Of a DNA stretch of 64,000 nucleotides, positions 58,010 through 64,000 are shown piece after piece. The notes beneath the pieces were generated by a model. That model searched no databases, had not been told where the DNA came from, and worked only from the letters and a program-made list of their open reading frames with translations. The translations under genes were made by a program, and so were the position numbers. Numbering within the stretch: position 1 is the first letter of the stretch; every line of letters starts with the position of its first letter. The stretch is from Lentinus brumalis (taxonomy: Eukaryota > Basidiomycota > Agaricomycetes > Polyporales > Polyporaceae). Where the stretch lies: contig MARA01000010.1 in assembly GCA_001792895.1 (NCBI GenBank), positions 558,001-622,000 of the forward strand. The letters run 5' to 3'.

Positions 58010-59115
58010 ATGAATCCTTCCACGACACACTCAGCGTGGAGCTCGGAGGTCAAAAACGCAGATGTGAATGTCACGGCCGTAGCAAGCACGAACCCATCTC
58101 CGTCCGGGGTTGAGCCAAGGTAAGTCGCTCTGTTGGTGACGCGAATCAGATCCCTCACTTAACCATACACTCTAGCGTTGTGATCATCTTTGGCTGGCGT
58201 ATGTCTCGGTTCAGGCGCTGCATGACGATAGGCTCGGAACTGACGAATGTTATGTATCAGTGGGCGCGAAGATGGCCACGTTGCGCAAGTACGCGGACAC
58301 GTACCAGAGACTGTTTCCATCCAGTGCTCAAGTCATCGTCGCCGCAGACACCCTGCGATACTGGAAACCTGCCAGCGCGCGCGTATGTGTGGCGAATCTC
58401 TTGTTACATTGCGGCTGACTCGATGCGCGCCCTCTAGGAGCAAGCTGTCTTGCCAGCTCTGAGGAAGTTGCAGGAGTTGAACGTGCTGTCCGACAGTAAC
58501 TCACTCGGCGACCCCCCAGGGTCTTGCTACATGTCATGTCCAACGGTACGTGCTTTCGGATTGCAACTCGCCTCTGTATCTACTGACATGTCCGTACCCG
58601 CAGGCGGCCTGATGTCTTCCGTGGACCTCGCGACAGCCATCCGAAAGCGCAACCTCAGGGCCCCTCCTGGCGCGAAGTGCGCGTTGATCCTCGACTCTAC
58701 TCCTGCTCCTCCAACCTTAGTCCTCGCCATACGAGCGTACACGGCGGGAACGCGCAGTCTGGTCAAGAAAGCGCTGCTGTCGCTCACGCTCTCCGTGGTG
58801 TACTCCCTGACGTGGATGTTCCGTACGATAACCCGTAGGCCAGAGGCAATCGCGCAAGGGATGGCGGCGCTCAACAAGCCGGACTTCCTCCCGTTCATCT
58901 CGTTGCGGACACCGAGGCTGTACTTGTACTCCAGTGGTGACACCATCGTGCCCGCGGAGGCAGTGGAGGAGCATGCCGCCAAGGCGCGGATGGCGGGCTT
59001 CCCTGTGCAGATGGTCAACTTCGGGAAGAGCGGTCACGTCTCGCACGCTCGTGACTATCCGGAGAAGTATTGGGAAGGCGTGCGGACGTTCTGGGAAGAG
59101 GCGATGAAGAACTAG
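58010..59115 (+). CDS. DUF829/TMEM53-family alpha/beta hydrolase-like protein
   Basis: Related to TMEM53 and to the fungal PaxU-type proteins; the biochemical function is unsettled. Five exons. Exon 1 starts MNPSTTHSAWSSEVKNADV, and the next gives VVIIFGW, joined to LGAKMATLRKYADTYQRLF and VIVAADTLRYWKP: the conserved N-terminal half. The middle exon breaks frame in the C run 58512-58517; one added C gives DPPRVLLHVMSNGGLMSSV, restoring the expected nucleophile-type SNGG motif. The C-terminal half reads LYLYSSGDTIVPAEAVEEHA (acid residue) and GKSGHVSHARDYPEKYW (histidine). With the extra base the gene is complete at about 270 residues. Without it, SNGG is lost and the two halves cannot be read together. 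Confidence 0.85.
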
Positions 59116-59429
59116 ACGAGACTTGTGTTGGTGTGTACGCTGTATGTCGACAGGCTCCATCCAAGATTACTGATAGCTGTGGTTGCTACCTATCATTAGG
59201 TCGCAAAGGGTTACGTCCTGTATACTTCCGGGCGTGCGATAGCTTCCTTCAATTATTCATTGGCCCTGCGTTACCACATCTCTTGTGGCGTGGGCTTCCG
59301 ATGCACTTCCAAGTTCCATCTGTCCAACGGGTGTCCTTCTCTTGATCTTCTATCGTCCGCAGCGTATCCGTGGATAAGTAACTGTACTCTTTCAATCTGG
59401 CCGACCTCTCTCCACCACGACGATTGACC
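59116..59429. other. intergenic, nothing recognised
   Basis: Short spacer between two plus-strand genes; no coding signal. Confidence 0.6.
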
Positions 59430-61830
59430 ATGCAGCCCACAGTCATACATGCTCGCGACACGTCCACAACCTCGCCCGTTGCGATAGCTGTAGGCGCCTG
59501 CCTAGCATTGATGTCAGTACAGGCTGAGGTCTTCGATGACTCTGAGCAAGGGTACATAATCGCTGACGCAACTCTCAGTTTTTACGGTCAGGTATCCCAG
59601 GGAGCATACCAGTACTTCCGTCGTTATCCGAAGGACGGGTATGACCTGAAGGCCATCGTACGTCTGGCTGTCTATACTAAGTATAAGTATCCACACACGC
59701 CCAGAAGTCGCTTACCATGTTCCTAGATCGCTGGGCTGATGCAAGTAACGACTCCTTCGAAGGTCGGATGCTGCTGACTATCACAATAATCAGCATATTC
59801 CATACAATTCACACTGTCTGTGTCACGCATGTCTGGTCAGCACCTCCGCTGCCATGGCATCTTCTCGTTCCGCACTGAACCCTCGCTGTATCTTGTTCAG
59901 CTACGCCAGCCTCGTTGGTGCTTCATCCCACTCGGGAGAGGCGTTGTATTCGTTTGTGTTCTCTTTAGGGTGAGATGTTACAGCTAATCCTGCGCCCTAG
60001 TTCTTGCTGATCGGAATGCTCCCAGGTCCTTCTGGGTACGTCTGACTAGTTCTTGGAGAGACGAGATGTCCGCTTATTGCGTTGACGCGAGAAGGTCGTG
60101 GGGCCGTCGTCGGTGAGCTTTTTTTTTGCTTGATCTTCCAAATTATTCATGCTGATGATCATGGGCCCGGGTGCGAGCAGGGCATCACGCTCATCATAGC
60201 TCACTGGTCTGTCCACTGTTTTGTCCGCTGGCTTGGGCTTGTGACGTCTCATTCTGAGGCTTCGGCAGCTTCTTCGCGAGAAGGGTATACAAACGTGAGC
60301 TTGATTATATGAGTGATCGGAGGCGCGATACTGAGCAATTCCCAGTGGGAAGGCAACCGGTGGCGTTCAGTATCCTCATGGCAAGCGCATCACCCTTTAC
60401 GTGTTGCCAGGATGTTAGCTGACTGCTGACGATCCTCCAGGCTGCGCTAAGCGTGCTTCTGATAGGTAGGTGTTGCGATGTAACCCCCTTGTCGTGTTGC
60501 CGTGGTCAAGTTGCTGACTCTCGTTGCAGGCATGACGACCTGTAAGCGCGTTGAATCATCTCTGTGACTTGCGCGCAATGACCTTGATCTTTCGTCAGTC
60601 TATGTGATAGAAGTGTGAGTCTCTTCTTGGAGTTCAATAGCTCGTGTGGGTTTGTTCAGTGACACCGTCGACCTCTACTACTTAGGATCGACGGAAACGG
60701 ACTATGGTTGTCCAAGGTAAGGTCTCGCTTCGTGTTATGGTTCAATCATCACTGATGAGCCTCAGATTGAGATAACTGTCGTCCTTGGGCTCTCGTTGCT
60801 CGCGAACATCGCGCTGACGTGGAGACTGGTCTTGCATCTCCGGAATAGCCGCACTGGATTCAATAGGTGAGGATACTCGGCACGTACCTCTATACTAGAG
60901 CGTGGTGCTCAGAGCTGTATGTTTGATTGGTCCAGCACGGACACCCTCATCAATCGCTTGATACACTTCTCAGTAAACACTGGTACGTCGGCTCGCCTCC
61001 CCGCCAAGCACCCCTGTAACAAGGGCTTGCTGATCATCTGTCACACTGTCGTACATGTTCAGGGTTATTGACAGGGTGGGTGCAACTGGCGCGGTCGTGG
61101 TTGACCTCTGACATCCATAAGAACTCTTCAGAGTCCTTACGCTGGCCTCCATCGTCATCGTGGGTCGTCACGGGCGCACATAGCAAAACGTCCATTCTCG
61201 CTGACCGAGGGATAGTTGGTTGCCTGGCCCGCCAACTTCGCCTACTACCCGGTAACTGCTGTCCTAGCCCCGGGTGCGTACAACCATAAGTTCTTAATGC
61301 CAACTCGTCCGCTCAGTCACGATGTCCGACAGTGCATGCCAGCGTTGTGCTCGCCGCGTAGGCTTTCACCCGCTCGACCGACTTACCTGTCCGCTAGTCT
61401 GACTGACATGTGCTACCTGGCCGGGCAGGCTCAACTCGCGCCGCTCCCTCGTCGATCGCGGGTCGCAAGGTATCGAGCTCCGGTCCTTCGACCTCGACAT
61501 GGCTCCGAGGCTGCAGCGCACGGGCACGACCATACAGTTCACCACGCCTTCCGGTACCATCGTGAGTCCCGCAGCCGCTACCGCTGCAAACATATCCGGG
61601 CTCGCTCTCAGCGCTGTTCATCTGCCGTAGCTCGAGGGTGGGGATGCCTCTGCGGGTGCGTCTGCGGATACCGCTCAAGCGGTCCAAGTGCACTTTGCGC
61701 CACCGGAGGACGAGGTGAGCGAACACCACCATACATTACCCTGAATGAGCTCGCGGCGGTCGGCGGTAGCTGACGTGTGCTGCAGGACGTCGACGCGGCT
61801 TCTATCCGGAAGACAGACAGTGTGGTGTAG
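59430..61830 (+). CDS. seven-helix integral membrane protein, DUF6534-like
   Basis: A multi-exon membrane protein of a family greatly expanded in Agaricomycetes; function unknown. Exon 1 starts MQPTVIHARDTSTTSPVAIA. After a 67-nt intron it continues as ACLALIFYGQVSQGAYQYF followed by RRYPKDGYDLKA, the usual first helix and loop. Later pieces: IFHTIHTVCVTHVW (near 59795), TDTLINRLIHFSVNTGLLTG (near 60940-61080), VLTLASIVIV and WPANFAYYPVTAVLAP (near 61220). The cytoplasmic tail (LNSRRSLVDRG, then DASAGASADTAQAVQVHF) ends EDEDVDAASIRKTDSVV at 61830 after a final intron. Exons are very small between 59730 and 60960, and I could not resolve all of them. The start and stop are fairly secure; the internal model is not. 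Confidence 0.65.
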
Positions 61831-63559
61831 GCCCCGTCCTTACTCTAACCACCTGCATGGCGAGCAGTCTGCGGCGAGCCACTTCGCGAGTCTGGCGGCG
61901 GTGGTTGGGCCTCTTCCTTTGTACTACCTCAGGCTAGCCTATGCGGGTCGGAATGCCTCTGAAATTCAAGCTATATTTCCGCTTATCTGTCCTCCGAGTG
62001 AGCTGCCAGTGGGCACGGTGGTTGGTCTCCCAGGTCCCCCCCTCAACGCCTCCCGTCGCCGCCAGAGAGCCCGGATAAGCAGTGGCGGGGTGGTCCCGTG
62101 GGTTCACGGAAACACAAAGGTGCGCACGCAATCTATCCAGGCCTGGGTCCGGCTTCGCTAATTTGTCGTGGCGGAGATGTGCCAGTGGCGCGCGATGATT
62201 GGGGGTGGGAGTGCGTGCGGGTCGCGGCCCCCCTCCGAGAACCGCCACACTGGGGTCCTACCCTCGTCCCCACTCCAAAACGAGACATCTGAGGCTCAGT
62301 AGCTAGCTCTAGTAATGGGTGGTCCTGGGTGATCCCGTACCCGCTGACATTGATTATGGCACTGCATGATGTCCGCTTGTGGGGTGCCGAGAAGCAGGTC
62401 CTCGAGAACGAGTCGGCTGTGCAAATTTCATGACTCGGCTGCGGTGTGTCTGTTTCTTACGTGCCTTTCTGACCTGGCTTGGACGAACTGACGGAAGAAA
62501 GCAGGACTTCGTGGGACTGCTGGAGTCCGGCTGCGATGCACCGGACTTGGCGGAGCAGGGCGCAACTGGAGCGGCAGCCGTGCGCCACAACGGAAAAATA
62601 CCTACGCCGTACGAACCTTATACGATGCTGCTAATCGACGGGGGCGTGGGAGTGTGGGCTGCTTTCGATCGCGCGGCGGAGTGGCCTACGCGGACCCGCC
62701 GCCCACCAGTGAGCAATGCCAGGCAGGGCCCGATAGCGGTAAACTAGGCCGCTATCAATGAGTAATCGAGTCGTCAGTATGCGAGAGCTCTGCGTGGAGC
62801 ATAGACAGGTAGAGCTGCGCGCCGGAGTGAGTTTGCGCAGGTGTCGGGAAGAGGCCGGGGCTCGGAATGACCCATCCCTCGATCGATGCATTTGACACCA
62901 GTAGTAAGACACTAATACGCAATAGAGCCCTTCGTTCTGTCTACGCACTGTGTACCAAGCGTGTGGCCAGGGACTTCTAGCCCGCCTGCTCTGGCGCACT
63001 TGGGAGCGGGAGGCGGAATCCATTAACAACGCCTGCCATATCGGGACGTGCACAAAGCACAGCACTTCCGGGCCACTGGCGCTAGACCCGTTTCGCCGGA
63101 AATGCCGCGAGCTTTGTGGGCCTGGAGAGATGCGCCTCGGTGGCCGCGCACAACGAGTGGCCAGCTTCGACTGGGATTGGCAGGAGGGGACGGGGAGGGC
63201 GCAGGAGGGAGGGCGAGTGGCACAGGCGCCGGCCCAGGCACGCAGCGCTTGCGTGGGAGGACCCCGGACCCCGCGAATTGATCGGAGGCCAAATACGGGC
63301 CAAACAAAGGGGGCTGTATGCGGCAGAGGGACGCCCACAGGACCACATCATGCTAAATACGATAGTTGAACCGTCCGAGGACCAGAGAACGCGTATAAAC
63401 GCCAGCTTCTCGCTCTCGTCCGTCACCTCCCTCCCGCCTCCCCGCAGCCCCGCCGTCCACCGTGGCCCCCGCGGCGCCCCACGCCCCCCACGACACGCGT
63501 ACGTGAAGCCCAAACTACCCCAGCCCTCCCCGATACTCGACCACGACGCTCCGACCGTC
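61831..63559. other. intergenic, no supported gene
   Basis: Spacer of 1.7 kb before the HMG-box gene. A 235-codon frame at 62631-63338 (minus) and others have Arg/Pro/Ser-rich GC-driven composition without domains. The right end is the HMG-gene promoter. Confidence 0.55.
63394..63399 (+). promoter_or_regulatory. TATA box of the HMG-box gene
   Basis: TATAAA in GCGTATAAACGCC, about 165 nt upstream of the ATG at 63560, followed by a pyrimidine-rich leader. Confidence 0.6.
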
Positions 63560-64000
63560 ATGCCTCGTTCACCTCCCGCCCTCAAGTCCACGCTGCCCCC
63601 AAAGCCCGAGAAGATCCCCCGTCCGCCAAACGCATGGATCATCTACCGCACCGACCGTCTGCGCCAGTGGAAGGCCCAGCGATCCCCGCACGACCCACCC
63701 GTCAAGCAGGCCGACATCTCTCGCATGATCGGCGCCAACTGGAAGCACGAGCCCGACCACATCAAGCTCGAGTACGAGAAGCGCGCCGCTATCGCAAAGG
63801 CGGACCACAAGAGGAAGTACCCCGACTACAAGTACAACCCCATGTCCAAGGAGGCCAAGGAGAAGATGCGAAGCGAGGAGAAGGAGGCCAAGAAGAAGGC
63901 TCGCGAGGAGGCAAAGGCTGCAAAGGCCGCCGGCCGCAAGGTATCTAGCGGCTCTCGCGCCTTCTCCACCCCCTGCACGCCTTCCACCTCGAACGTGAAG
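63560..64000 (+). CDS. HMG-box (MATA_HMG-type) transcription factor, 3' end outside window
   Basis: The start MPRSPPALKSTLPPKPEKIP leads into an HMG box of about 75 residues: RPPNAWIIYRTDRLRQWK, DISRMIGANWKHEPDHIKLE and HKRKYPDYKYNP. The PPNAWIIYR and YPDYKYxP ends are those of the fungal mating-type/sex-regulator class (MATA_HMG), which bind DNA as regulators of mating or development. After the box comes a Lys/Glu/Ala-rich coil (KEAKEKMRSEEKEAKKKARE), then a Ser/Thr/Pro-rich stretch that is cut by the window edge. No intron occurs in the visible part. Basidiomycete genomes hold many such genes, so a role in mating itself cannot be assumed. Confidence 0.92.
   Translation, partial: MPRSPPALKSTLPPKPEKIPRPPNAWIIYRTDRLRQWKAQRSPHDPPVKQADISRMIGANWKHEPDHIKLEYEKRAAIAKADHKRKYPDYKYNPMSKEAKEKMRSEEKEAKKKAREEAKAAKAAGRKVSSGSRAFSTPCTPSTSNVK

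Noticed and set aside
62631..63338. 235-codon frame on the minus strand upstream of the HMG gene
   Set aside because: Arg/Pro/Ser-rich without domain, start context or splice sites; overlaps frames on the other strand.
1..64000. Transposon, viral, CRISPR or prophage content
   Set aside because: No reverse transcriptase, integrase or transposase motif, no terminal repeats and no spaced direct repeats were seen.

Overview
This window is nuclear DNA of a filamentous basidiomycete, most likely an Agaricomycete of the Polyporales type (inference). The genes are GC-rich, closely packed on both strands and cut by many 45-80 nt GT-AG introns. The fungus-specific gene content fits: a DASH subunit, ATP-type PEP carboxykinase, F-box/leucine-rich families, a DUF6534-like seven-helix protein and a mating-type-like HMG box. 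There is no sign of prokaryotic, organellar or viral sequence, no transposon and no CRISPR array.

Layout. 1-7.7 kb: a truncated small gene, the Mediator subunit MED14 (minus), the CoA-pathway ligase CAB2 (plus) and a tRNA-Gly(GCC). 8.3-15.8 kb: two mostly disordered minus-strand proteins; the larger ends in a coiled coil and a single membrane helix. 16-19.4 kb: a SCY1/CEX1-type pseudokinase with HEAT repeats. 19.5-22.2 kb: a tandem pair of metallo-beta-lactamase-fold hydrolases. 23.2-29.4 kb: DAD2, an M1 aminopeptidase and palmitoyl-protein thioesterase. 30.1-32.7 kb: a secreted berberine-bridge-type FAD oxidase. 33-43.3 kb: three paralogous F-box-like genes with the gluconeogenic gene PCK1 between copies two and three. 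44.4-54.5 kb: a glycine-rich RRM protein, an HMT1/ABCB6-type ABC half-transporter and the replicative helicase subunit MCM2. 54.8-64 kb: an unknown nuclear-looking protein, a DUF829 alpha/beta hydrolase, a seven-helix membrane protein and the start of an HMG-box gene that runs off the end.

The genes do not form one pathway or an obvious biosynthetic cluster; most are housekeeping. Two functional pairings are visible only as families: the tandem lactamase-fold genes and the F-box trio. MED14/CAB2, DAD2/aminopeptidase, PPT1/FAD oxidase and MCM2/unknown are divergent pairs sharing upstream regions. The MCM2 one holds a palindromic MluI cell-cycle box.

The most striking window-wide signal is technical. 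Five genes carry six apparent frameshifts, and every one is repaired by adding a single G or C to a G/C run. That points to homopolymer under-calling in the assembly rather than pseudogenes. I did not find a convincing new system. The best biological leads are a membrane-tethered disordered scaffold with three duplicated linear motifs, frame-neutral micro-exons in the glycine-rich RNA-binding gene, a degenerate repeat tail on the ABC transporter, and the promoter palindrome at MCM2.
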